This document shows positions 51,108-59,086 of a DNA stretch of 64,000 nt, in pieces; the first letter of the stretch is position 1; every line of letters begins with the position of its first letter. Source of the DNA: Tolypothrix sp. NIES-4075 (GTDB taxonomy: Bacteria > Cyanobacteriota > Cyanobacteriia > Cyanobacteriales > Nostocaceae). Made by a program: the position numbers and the translations under genes. Where the stretch lies: positions 979,669-1,043,668 of the forward strand of contig NZ_BDUC01000002.1 of the NCBI RefSeq assembly GCF_002218085.1. The letters run 5' to 3'. The notes beneath the pieces are model-generated. The model was given only the letters and a program-made list of their open reading frames with translations, searched no databases and was not told the DNA's origin.

Positions 51108-52040
51108 TCATAACTTTTTGCTTGGCGGCATCAAAACAGATAATGCCTGTGGGATAACGCGGAAGTGGGCAGGGGTGTAAGTTGTGATTTCACCATCGGT
51201 ATTGATGGGACGCGGCTTGCGGGTATAGACTTCAATTTCTTGACCATTGAGGGCGCGGACATTGCGCGAATTATCGTGTCGCCCTTGTCGCATAGCGGGC
51301 AATAAAAAAATAATTTGCCACCAGTGCCGAATCTCCAAACTGTAGAGGTCTAGCCTTTGGTCTTCGATTGAGGCATCTTCAGCCACCGTCATCCCACCGC
51401 CGTAATAACGACCGTTACCCACGGCAATTTGCACTGTTTTCACTTTTATCGATTCGCCGTTGAGACGAATCTCTGCACTAAAAGGTCGAGATTCCCAAAT
51501 TACTTGCAATGCGGTAGCAGCGTAAGCAAACACTCCCCATCGACGCTTGACTTCTTTGGTAAGTCGCTGAGTAATTTTTACACTTAGCCCCAGACTGGCA
51601 ACGTTGAAAAAGTGCTTGCCGTTTACACACCCCAGGTCGATGCGTCGCACTTCACCATGAGCGATAATGTCACAAGCTTCAGTTAGAGAGTTAGGAATTC
51701 CTAAAGTTCTGGCTAAGTCGTTGGCAGTTCCCAAAGGCAAGATTCCCAAAGGCAACTGGCTAGTTACTAAAGCATCTACTGCGGCGTTTAAGGTGCCATC
51801 GCCACCACCTACTATCGCCAAGTCAACTTCATGTTGATGCCGCTGGATAACGGACGGTATTTGCTCGGCATTTTCTGTAGACTCCTCCAGCAAATCAAAA
51901 CCGAGTTTTTTCAGATAATCGATTGCTTCGGACAGACTATTTTGTCCTTGGCGGGCATGAGGATTTACTAACAGCAGTGCGCGGGGACTCATCTGTCTAA
52001 CCATTTGTAGTTTATATCTAGAATTATCCATTTTTCCCAT
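51108..52040 (-). CDS. Lipid kinase, YegS/diacylglycerol kinase family
   Basis: The 310-residue protein has the nucleotide-binding motif GGGDGTLNAAV (about residues 78-88), LPLGTANDLARTLGI, and a C-terminal beta domain with DGEITTYTP. These mark the YegS/DgkB family, which phosphorylates diacylglycerol-type lipids. A second in-frame ATG lies three codons in, so the exact start is uncertain. It is divergent from the DUF2459 gene, 42 bases away. Confidence 0.87.
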   Translation of the reverse strand: MGKMDNSRYKLQMVRQMSPRALLLVNPHARQGQNSLSEAIDYLKKLGFDLLEESTENAEQIPSVIQRHQHEVDLAIVGGGDGTLNAAVDALVTSQLPLGILPLGTANDLARTLGIPNSLTEACDIIAHGEVRRIDLGCVNGKHFFNVASLGLSVKITQRLTKEVKRRWGVFAYAATALQVIWESRPFSAEIRLNGESIKVKTVQIAVGNGRYYGGGMTVAEDASIEDQRLDLYSLEIRHWWQIIFLLPAMRQGRHDNSRNVRALNGQEIEVYTRKPRPINTDGEITTYTPAHFRVIPQALSVLMPPSKKL

Positions 52041-52082
52041 TCACCTGGTTGAAGTTTTCTCTCAAACCGTGCTGGGGCTGTT

Positions 52083-52784
52083 ATGAAATATATTAAAAAT
52101 CTGACTTTACCTCGTTTATATCGTTATTTTACTCGCTATTTCGCTGCTATGTTTTTTAGTTTACTTTTACTGTATTGTAGTATTTTAATACCTTATAAGT
52201 GGGGTAATTACCCAAAACATAATTGCAATATCAAAATTTGCATATCTAATACTGGTATTCACTCTAATATTATAGTACCAACTGAAAATAATGTTTTTGA
52301 TTGGCATAAATATTTATCTGTAGATGAAATTGGTATAGATAATGCTAAAAATTATAATTATTTGAGCTTCGGTTGGGGCGATCGCGATTTTTATATGTCA
52401 ACTCCTTCTTTGATAAATCTCAAACTTTCTACTACCTTCAAAGCGCTATTTCTTCCCACTCCTTCTGTAATATACGTTAAAGGCTACCAAATAATACCCA
52501 ATTATTTAGAGGTTAAATGTATTAAAATTAATCAAAACGATTATTTGCCTTTAATAAATTTTATAGAATCTAGTTTTCAACTTGATGCCAATGGCAGGCA
52601 AATTCGTTTAGGTAATGGTCACACTGATAATGCTGGATTTTATGCAGCAAAAGGCAGTTACTCGATATTGAGAAATTGTAATTCTTGGACAGCGGAAGGT
52701 TTAAGAAAAGCTAATGTAAATACTCCTCTTTGGAGTGGACTTTCATCGGCAATTATGTTGCATTTCCAAAGCAACTGTAAATAA
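52083..52784 (+). CDS. DUF2459/TIGR02117 family protein
   Basis: The 233-residue protein has an N-terminal membrane segment (about residues 20-40) and the family blocks IHSNIIVPTE, YLSFGWGDRDFYMSTP and NSWTAEGLRKA. Function is unknown; the family appears linked to stress or membrane adaptation in some bacteria. Codon use is clearly more A/T-rich (many AAT, TTA, ATA) than in its neighbours, which may reflect recent acquisition. Confidence 0.8.
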   Translation: MKYIKNLTLPRLYRYFTRYFAAMFFSLLLLYCSILIPYKWGNYPKHNCNIKICISNTGIHSNIIVPTENNVFDWHKYLSVDEIGIDNAKNYNYLSFGWGDRDFYMSTPSLINLKLSTTFKALFLPTPSVIYVKGYQIIPNYLEVKCIKINQNDYLPLINFIESSFQLDANGRQIRLGNGHTDNAGFYAAKGSYSILRNCNSWTAEGLRKANVNTPLWSGLSSAIMLHFQSNCK

Positions 52785-52984
52785 TTATGTATTTTTTTGG
52801 CAAATGCACAGAAAAGTCTGATATTTCTTTAGCTCTCGTTACAAAGCTGTGGCTGGAAACGAGCCAATAAGTGCAACAAGTCTAATGCACTCCAAAAAGC
52901 AGCGATAATAGCAAAAACATGTTACACCGATTTCAATGGACAACAATTACCATTAAAATCAAACAGTAAAAACTGGTGTGTTAT

Positions 52985-53302
52985 ATGTCAACGAAAAAGG
53001 AATTCAATAGCTTTGAAGAGATGCTGTCAGGTTCTGATTTACCCGTGTTGGTAGATTTTTATGCTGACTGGTGCGGTCCATGTCAAATGATGGTGCCGAT
53101 TTTAGAGCAAGTCAATGCTCAACTCAGCGGAAAGATAAAAATTGTCAAAATTGATACGGAAAAATACCCGCAGTTAGCCACTGCCTATGAAATTTCAGCT
53201 CTACCGACGTTAGTACTATTTAAACAGGGTAAGCCTGTTGATCGCATTGAGGGTGCAATGGGCGCACCGCAATTAGTTCAGCATCTGCAAACTATGCTTT
53301 AA
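52985..53302 (+). CDS. trxA: Thioredoxin
   Basis: The ATG at 52985 is preferred over a GTG at 52976. The 105-residue protein has the active-site WCGPC (Cys30/Cys33), the cis-Pro loop ISALPTLVLFK and normal thioredoxin length. It reduces disulphides in the cytoplasm. It is a lone gene; the paralogue type (m, y or x) cannot be fixed by eye. Confidence 0.9.
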   Translation: MSTKKEFNSFEEMLSGSDLPVLVDFYADWCGPCQMMVPILEQVNAQLSGKIKIVKIDTEKYPQLATAYEISALPTLVLFKQGKPVDRIEGAMGAPQLVQHLQTML

Positions 53303-53324
53303 TAATTATGGGTAATTGGTGAGC

Positions 53325-53448
53325 CAGTGCATTCAATCAAAACATTTGTTCGCGTAGCGTCTTTGTAAGGAGAAGCACAGCCGCGAACCCGAAGGGTAAT
53401 CGCATTATTACCAATTACCGATACAATTGTTTTGGTGAGAATGCACTG
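53325..53448. mobile_element. Possible small MITE (124 bp)
   Basis: The ends CAGTGCATTC (53325-53334) and GAATGCACTG (53439-53448) are perfect inverted repeats. Partial pairing continues inward (TCAAAACA / TGTTTTGG). No target duplication was identified. The inside holds CGCGTAGCG and AATTACC repeats. Confidence 0.4.
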
Positions 53449-53512
53449 CTCCCATAGTTAGGCTGTGGTAAAGACGAAGCGTGTTTAATTGAGCGCTGAA
53501 GCGATCGCTACT

Positions 53513-54343
53513 ATGAAATCCGAAGAAAAAATAACTTGGTTTAATAACGCAGATACTTACACTGTCGAAAAAAGAAAAAGTTGGTACGGTAAGGTAGCAG
53601 ATGCTTACAACCGCGCTAGACCACGCTATCCGATGCAGCTTGTTTCTCGTGTTGTAGAGTTAGCTGAACTTGATAAAGAGGCAATTATTCTTGAGGTGGG
53701 ATGCGGTCCGGGAACTGCTACTACATCGTTTGCTCAATTGGGTTTTTCAATGATTTGTGTTGAGCCAAGTTTAGAAGCTTGCGAGTTAGCACGACAAAAC
53801 TGCGCTCAATATTCAAAGGTAGAAGTTAAGAATACCACATTTGAAGAGTGGGAGCTAGAGCGTGGTAAATTTAATGCGGTGCTTTCAGCAACTGCTTTTC
53901 ATTGGATTCCGGCAGAGATTGGCTATCCAAAAGCTGCTGATGCGTTGCAAGATAAGGGTTCTCTGATTTTGATGTTGAATATGCAAGCTCAACCTAATTA
54001 CGAAGTTTACCAGGTTTTGCATGAAGTTTATCAAATACATGCTCCGTCTCTGGGGCAATATGAAACCAGAGAAACTCAGCAAAAGAATTTTAGAAGCTTT
54101 GGAAAGTTTGCTATTGACTCAGGTCGGTTCAAGGATTTAGTCACTGAAGAGTTGGTTTGTGAAGTTAGCTATAGCGTTGATGATTATTTGACGCTTTTAA
54201 CTACTTATTCACCGTATATAGCGCTGGAACAAGAAAAGCGGGATTCTTTGTTTGCGGGTTTAAAAGAAGCGTTAGAGAAAAGCTGCGGTGAAAGTGTTGA
54301 AGTTTCATTTCTCTCAGGTTTTCATATTGCACGAAAAATATAG
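53513..54343 (+). CDS. Class I SAM-dependent methyltransferase
   Basis: The ATG at 53513 is preferred over the TTG at 53489. The 276-residue product has the SAM-binding motif ILEVGCGPGTATTSFA, the acidic motif II (CVEPS) and the AFHWIP block of the UbiE/Methyltransf_11-25 group. The substrate is unknown. It lies alone between dispersed repeats. Confidence 0.85.
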   Translation: MKSEEKITWFNNADTYTVEKRKSWYGKVADAYNRARPRYPMQLVSRVVELAELDKEAIILEVGCGPGTATTSFAQLGFSMICVEPSLEACELARQNCAQYSKVEVKNTTFEEWELERGKFNAVLSATAFHWIPAEIGYPKAADALQDKGSLILMLNMQAQPNYEVYQVLHEVYQIHAPSLGQYETRETQQKNFRSFGKFAIDSGRFKDLVTEELVCEVSYSVDDYLTLLTTYSPYIALEQEKRDSLFAGLKEALEKSCGESVEVSFLSGFHIARKI

Positions 54344-54363
54344 TTGATTAAGAAGGATGGGTT

Positions 54364-54504
54364 TTATTTGCCCTCACCAAGCGATCTGCGTTTATGCTCG
54401 AAAGTAGATAGCGCAACGAAATAATCAATTTTGCCGTCACGCACCTTTAGGCGATCGCTACAAATAATGTGATAAATATATGGTGCCGTACTCTCGTCTA
54501 ACAC
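54364..54504 (-). pseudogene. Possible short coding remnant
   Basis: A GTG-started 46-codon frame reads VLDESTAPYIYHIICSDRL and ends RRSLGEGK. It starts directly after an in-frame stop and ends before the methyltransferase stop on the other strand. It resembles a degraded C-terminus. I cannot assign a family; it may be chance. Confidence 0.2.
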
Positions 54505-54551
54505 ATTCTACGAAAAATGCAATTACTCGAATTCTTCATCTGCGATCGCTC

Positions 54552-54776
54552 TTAGTTACCCTCAAACCAAGCTGACAAATCGTCAATAGTGGTAAAATCT
54601 AGCAACGCTTCACCCAATTCCTCCAATTGTGGAATTGGCAAATTATCAATTCTTTCTTGCAGTTGAGGAGACAGCGAACCAAAACGACGGTTAAGTTGAC
54701 GGTTAAGCAAAGCTAATTCTCCTTGCTTTCTTCCTTGTTCGATACCTTCTTCCATCCAACTGGTGACTATTTGCAT
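54552..54776 (-). pseudogene. Duplicated 3' fragment of the Rpn-type gene
   Basis: The 74-residue frame is nearly identical to the last 75-80 residues of the adjacent full-length gene (MQIVTSWMEEGIEQGRKQG... to LSAWFEGN). The non-coding flank (GGATGTTATGCAAATAGTCA on the minus strand and the TTAGTTACC start of the unit) is copied too. It is a partial tandem duplication of about 260 bases, offset 261 bases, lacking the nuclease domain. Whether it is translated is unknown. Confidence 0.75.
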
Positions 54777-54812
54777 AACATCCTCCTGCTGTCTTGGTTC
54801 AATTGTGCGCTC

Positions 54813-55745
54813 TTAGTTACCTTCAAACCAAGCTGACAAATCGTCAATAGTGGTAAAATCTAGCAACGCTTCACCCAACTCCTCCAATTGTGCAATTGGC
54901 AAATTATCAATTCTTTCTTGCAGTTGAGGAGATAGCGAACCAAAACGACGGTTAAGTAGACGGTTAAGCAAAGTTAATTCTCCTTGCTTTCTTCCTCGTT
55001 CGATACCTTGTTCGATACCTCGTTCGATACCTTCTTCCATCCAACTGGTGACTATTTGCATAACATCCTCCTGCTGTCTTGGTTCAATCGTAGCAAGTTC
55101 TGCTTCAAAGCGTATTTTCTCTTCGGGGTTTAACTTGAGATAGGTATCAATAAATCCTGATATTAATTGCATTTGTGCTGGATTTAGTCCCAAACTCGCA
55201 AGTAATTGTAATGATATCAGCTTTACTATAGGACGTTCTTGAACATCCATTCGCATTTTCGACATTAATGCGCTAGCTAAGGGATTTCGCTGGTTTACAA
55301 AAGCTTGCCATTGTAATTGATTTAACTGAACAACTTCGTAGTTAAATTCCAGAATTTTCTTGTTGGGAAAATCGATGCGATAGCAATTCGGTTCTGGTGT
55401 TTGTGGGGAGTCGTGGGAATAAATGACGATGGGATAAATGGGGAGAGCATATTTTTCATGTAAACGAGCGAAGTATGCAAACATTCGTCGCTCAAAACCA
55501 GCTTGGGAGTAGGATTGGTGTTCGGTGTGGATGATAAATACAGTATCCTGATTCCTAAATTTGGCTTTGACGACGATATCGAGAATTTTTTTCTCTCCCT
55601 CGGTGACATCGGTAAATATTTCCTGGGGTAAAAATTCTATAGATTCCCTTTCCCAATATGTGCTGATGGTGGGGAAAAATAGCTCGATAAATTCACAGAA
55701 AAAGTTAGAGAGGAGTTCTTTGAAGAGTCTGTCATGGTCTATCAT
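54813..55745 (-). CDS. Rpn family recombination-promoting nuclease-like protein (PD-(D/E)XK, DUF4351 tail)
   Basis: The ATG at 55745 (MIDHDRLFKELL) is preferred over one 39 bases upstream that overlaps prmA. The 310-residue product has the Rpn/YhgA-like nuclease fold: DHDRLFKELLSNF, then ILDIVVKAKF and FIIHTEHQS. The C-terminal DUF4351 helix pair is RRFGSLSPQLQERIDNL. Such proteins are widespread in cyanobacteria, and Rpn proteins have nuclease activity. A GIERG- and GIEQG-type 4-residue repeat near the end is a small local expansion missing from the duplicate. Confidence 0.83.
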   Translation of the reverse strand: MIDHDRLFKELLSNFFCEFIELFFPTISTYWERESIEFLPQEIFTDVTEGEKKILDIVVKAKFRNQDTVFIIHTEHQSYSQAGFERRMFAYFARLHEKYALPIYPIVIYSHDSPQTPEPNCYRIDFPNKKILEFNYEVVQLNQLQWQAFVNQRNPLASALMSKMRMDVQERPIVKLISLQLLASLGLNPAQMQLISGFIDTYLKLNPEEKIRFEAELATIEPRQQEDVMQIVTSWMEEGIERGIEQGIERGRKQGELTLLNRLLNRRFGSLSPQLQERIDNLPIAQLEELGEALLDFTTIDDLSAWFEGN

Positions 55746-55767
55746 TGTGGCAAAAATTGTTTTTTGA

Positions 55768-56688
55768 TTACGATCGCCGTACATTCAAACAACACCATTC
55801 TTTACGGCGCCACAAGGTCGCAACTACCCAACCGTTTTTTTCTAAGGCATCAGCAACAGATTTCGATTGCTCTAATAGAATACCACTGAAGATACCCCAC
55901 GTGGCGGGAAGCGCGATCGCACTCATTTGGGGTACTAATTCGATAATCACATCAGCCAAAATATTGCAGACAATTCCATCAACGGGTTTTTCTAGCAGTT
56001 TCGCTAAAACGTCTACACTTCCCTGTGCCGTTACGATCTTTTCTGCATTAATATCGTTGAGGATGCGATTGCTGTTAGTTGATTGTACTGCTAAAGGGTC
56101 GGTATCTACGGCATAAGCTTTCTTTGCTCCCAAAAGCAATGCTCCTATCGAAAGGATACCAGAACCGCAGCCGATATCTGCAATTACCACATTGTTTTGT
56201 TGCGCGTCTGTATCTGCAAAAGATGATGGTACTTTAGCAAAGCGCATTTCTAATGATTCTAAACACAATTGAGTTGTGGCATGGGCACCTGTGCCAAAAG
56301 CAACACCAGGGTCTAATTTAATTACCAAGCGATCGCTTGATTGCGGTAGAGGTAGCCAAGCGGGGTTGATGAGAAAGCGATCGCCTATTTCTTGTGGTTG
56401 CCAATGTTGTTTCCAGCTACTTGACCAATCTTCTTCATCAATTATCTGCCAATGCAAAGTCGGTGCAGAAAATCCGACACACAAAGCATCTTGACGCAGC
56501 CATAATGAAAGCGCTGCCAAATCGAGTAACTGTGCTTGAAATTGCGGCAAATAACCCCGCACCAAACAATAATTTGCTTTTGTTTCACTCGCTGTACCAC
56601 GACAGCCGAAGTTTTCCAAACGCCAAAAGATAGATTCTTCTAGGTCTGGTTCGCACAGAATTTGTAATTCCCACCAAGTGTTTGCCAT
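55768..56688 (-). CDS. prmA: Ribosomal protein L11 methyltransferase
   Basis: The 306-residue enzyme trimethylates ribosomal protein L11. It has the N-terminal substrate-recognition domain, then the SAM-binding motif IADIGCGSGILSIGA and the NILAD motif (VCNILADVIIELVP). The DPGVAFGTGAHATTQLCLE block is diagnostic for PrmA. It lies 77 bases downstream of serA on the same strand with a repeat-rich spacer, and the Rpn gene follows 22 bases later. Confidence 0.9.
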   Translation of the reverse strand: MANTWWELQILCEPDLEESIFWRLENFGCRGTASETKANYCLVRGYLPQFQAQLLDLAALSLWLRQDALCVGFSAPTLHWQIIDEEDWSSSWKQHWQPQEIGDRFLINPAWLPLPQSSDRLVIKLDPGVAFGTGAHATTQLCLESLEMRFAKVPSSFADTDAQQNNVVIADIGCGSGILSIGALLLGAKKAYAVDTDPLAVQSTNSNRILNDINAEKIVTAQGSVDVLAKLLEKPVDGIVCNILADVIIELVPQMSAIALPATWGIFSGILLEQSKSVADALEKNGWVVATLWRRKEWCCLNVRRS

Positions 56689-56765
56689 AAATAAAGTAAA
56701 AAGTAAAAAGGCAAAAGGTAAAATAAAGAGGTTTACTTTTTACTTTTTACTTTTTACTTTTGCCT
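56689..56765. repeat. TTTTTAC-type heptamer repeats forming a hairpin between serA and prmA
   Basis: AAAGTAAAAAGTAAAAAGGC and the complementary TTACTTTTTACTTTTTAC run face each other, giving a long A/T-rich hairpin of 7-bp units. This may end serA transcripts or reduce prmA read-through. Confidence 0.6.
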
Positions 56766-58346
56766 TTACAATGTTACCGTATACGCATCCCTAATTCCCG
56801 GCACTTTGATGATTTCCGTCAAAATGCCATCGGGTAAGGGGTCATCGATACTGAGCGTCATCACAGCATCACCACGAACGATTTTTCTGCCTACTTGCAT
56901 ACTGGCAATATTGACATTAAAACTGCCGAGTAGGGAACCGAGTTTACCAATAATTCCTGGCATGTCCCGGTGTAAGGTGAATACCATGTACTGGCTGGGG
57001 GGGACGCTAATCGGGAAGCCATCAATGTTGGTAAGGTAGATTTCTCCGTCACCTAACAAAGCACCTGTTACAGAATGAGTACCTAAAGTACCTGTAGCTT
57101 CGAGATGCAGTGAACCGGCATAGTCTTTAACTGAAGCATCTCGCGTTTCAATAACGCGAATTCCGCGTTCTTTTGCTTCTATGGTGGCATTAACGTAGTT
57201 TACACGTTCGCGTAGAGCTTGGTAAAGTAGTCCTTTTAGGGCAGCGACAACTAAAGGCTGACTTTTGTTTGTTGCTAGTTCCCCTTGTAACCGCACGTTC
57301 AGTAATTCTATTCGTCCGCCGGCGAGTTGTCCAACTAGTCTACCTAAGGTTTCTGCAAGCTGCATGTAGGGTTTGAGTTCTTCCAAGACATCGGGATTAA
57401 GTCCGGGAATATTTACCGCTGAACGCGCTGCTAGTCCTAGAAGAACATCGCGAATTTGTTCGGCAACATCGATCGCTACATTTACTTGTGCTTCGGTTGT
57501 GGATGCACCTAAATGAGGAGTGAGGATAACTTCTTTACCGAGCGATCGCAGCTTAGATTCTCCTAATGGTTCAGATTCGTAAACATCCAAAGCTGCCCCT
57601 GCTATTTTACCTTCTTTGAGGGCGTCGGCTAAAGCGTCTTCATCAATGATTCCACCACGAGCGCAGTTGATAATGCGAGCATTGGGTTTCATCTTCGCCA
57701 ATCTCTCGGCGTTGATTAAATGCGTCGTTTCGGGAGTTTTCGGGATGTGTAAGGTGATATAATCTGATTGCTGTAATAGAAGATCCAAATCGACTAATTG
57801 ACAGCCTATTTGCTCGGCTCGTTCTGTGGAAATGAAAGGGTCAAAAGCTAACAATCTCATTCCCATTGTTCTAGCAACTGCTGCTACATGAGAACCGATT
57901 TTGCCTAAACCGACAATACCGAGAGTTTTTTTGTATACTTCTGCCCCGACAAAAGTTTTGCGATCCCACTCATTGCGTTTAACTGAAGCATTGGCATCGG
58001 GGATGTAGCGAGACAAAGATAACATCATCGCTAAAGCGTGTTCGGCGGCGGCGATCGTGTTACCCTCAGGAGAGTTAACAACGACTATACCTTGGCGCGT
58101 GGCTGCGGGAACATCGACATTATCGACACCGACACCAGCACGACCGATAATTTTTAATTGCGTGCCGGCTTCAATGATTTCTTTGGTAACTTGAGTGCCA
58201 GAACGAATCATCAGCGCATCATATTCACCAATGATTTCTATTAGTTCTGCTGGTTTGAGATTTGTTTTAACATCGACAGTGGCAACTTGGGAGAGAATGT
58301 CAATCCCAGCTTGGTCAATTGGATCGGAGACAAGAACCTTAGACAT
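56766..58346 (-). CDS. serA: D-3-phosphoglycerate dehydrogenase
   Basis: The 526-residue enzyme does the first step of serine synthesis (3-phosphoglycerate to 3-phosphohydroxypyruvate). NAD-binding GLGKIGSHVAAVA, the catalytic TPHLGASTTEAQ His block and the C-terminal ASB and ACT regulatory domains (HRDMPGIIGKLGSLLG) are present. The length is that of type 1 bacterial PGDH. It is the first gene of the serA-prmA stretch. Confidence 0.93.
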   Translation of the reverse strand: MSKVLVSDPIDQAGIDILSQVATVDVKTNLKPAELIEIIGEYDALMIRSGTQVTKEIIEAGTQLKIIGRAGVGVDNVDVPAATRQGIVVVNSPEGNTIAAAEHALAMMLSLSRYIPDANASVKRNEWDRKTFVGAEVYKKTLGIVGLGKIGSHVAAVARTMGMRLLAFDPFISTERAEQIGCQLVDLDLLLQQSDYITLHIPKTPETTHLINAERLAKMKPNARIINCARGGIIDEDALADALKEGKIAGAALDVYESEPLGESKLRSLGKEVILTPHLGASTTEAQVNVAIDVAEQIRDVLLGLAARSAVNIPGLNPDVLEELKPYMQLAETLGRLVGQLAGGRIELLNVRLQGELATNKSQPLVVAALKGLLYQALRERVNYVNATIEAKERGIRVIETRDASVKDYAGSLHLEATGTLGTHSVTGALLGDGEIYLTNIDGFPISVPPSQYMVFTLHRDMPGIIGKLGSLLGSFNVNIASMQVGRKIVRGDAVMTLSIDDPLPDGILTEIIKVPGIRDAYTVTL

Positions 58347-58742
58347 GATTGCTGATTTTATAGCTAGAGATATCGCTGCACAAGACTTTTAAGTTTAATA
58401 TTTATGCGTCGCCATTGAAGCAAAAATTATTCGTTTGACATCAAGCAAGCCTTTAGTTACCTCTCGTGATGATGGTTGTGAGAGCGTTGGGTAAAGGGTG
58501 ATGTGGTTTTGCCTCCTATATATATCTGATGATTGGCGATTTGCAACCCTGTGGGTGAGTATAAACCATCAATAGCGCCAAATCCTATATCTAATATCTA
58601 TATATTTATAAACATTTCTTAGTTTTATGCGATTTGGGCGATCGCTTCAATGATTGTAAGGGGTATATTTATTTACTAAATGCTCAGTGGCTTGCTGCAA
58701 GCTACACCAACCAAAGACGCAGAGAGATGCTAACGCTACTAT

Positions 58743-58926
58743 CCCTCTTCTGTCACTCTCCGAAAAAATTTGCCATTTCTGAATTCTAGAGCTTTTGTAT
58801 AGCAAGCGATCGCACGATTATTTTCTAATCACAAATACAACGCCCATTTTTTTCTAATAGGATAGCTTGTATTGGTTGCCTGATGAGGCTTATAGCGATC
58901 GCCTCCCGGAAAGTGACAGAAGAGGG
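58743..58926. mobile_element. MITE-like element, 184 bp
   Basis: The ends CCCTCTTCTGTCACTCTCCG (58743-58762) and inverted CCCTCTTCTGTCACTTTCCG (58907-58926) differ by one base in 20. They are flanked by CTAT on both sides (58739-58742 and 58927-58930), a possible 4-bp target duplication. It contains HIP1 sites and no transposase. Confidence 0.7.
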
Positions 58927-58927
58927 C

Positions 58928-59067
58928 TATAGCGTTTCCCAAGCAACTGAGGTACAGCGATGACCTCACCCCGATAAAGCTGTGCTTTATCTCCCCTCTC
59001 CGCAAGTTCGGAGAGGGGTTGGGGGTGAGGTTTTGAGATGTACTTCACTAGACTGGGAAACGCTATA
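58928..59067. mobile_element. MITE-like element, 140 bp
   Basis: TATAGCGTTTCCCA begins the left end and its reverse complement TGGGAAACGCTATA closes the right end. Partial pairing continues inward (CTGAGGTACA / TGTACTTCAC). TA at each end would fit an IS630-type target. The inside holds a CTCTCCGCAAGTTCGGAGAG hairpin. It directly abuts the previous element. Confidence 0.65.
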
Positions 59068-59086
59068 AACTTACAATTATTCTTAA

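Larger units (their letters stand above)
58347..59086. other. Long spacer with two abutting MITE-like elements
   Basis: The first 390 bases (serA leader) hold no gene; one HIP1 site lies in CGATCGCTTC near 58,640. The rest is taken up by the two elements listed below, followed by 19 bases to the kinase stop. Confidence 0.5.
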
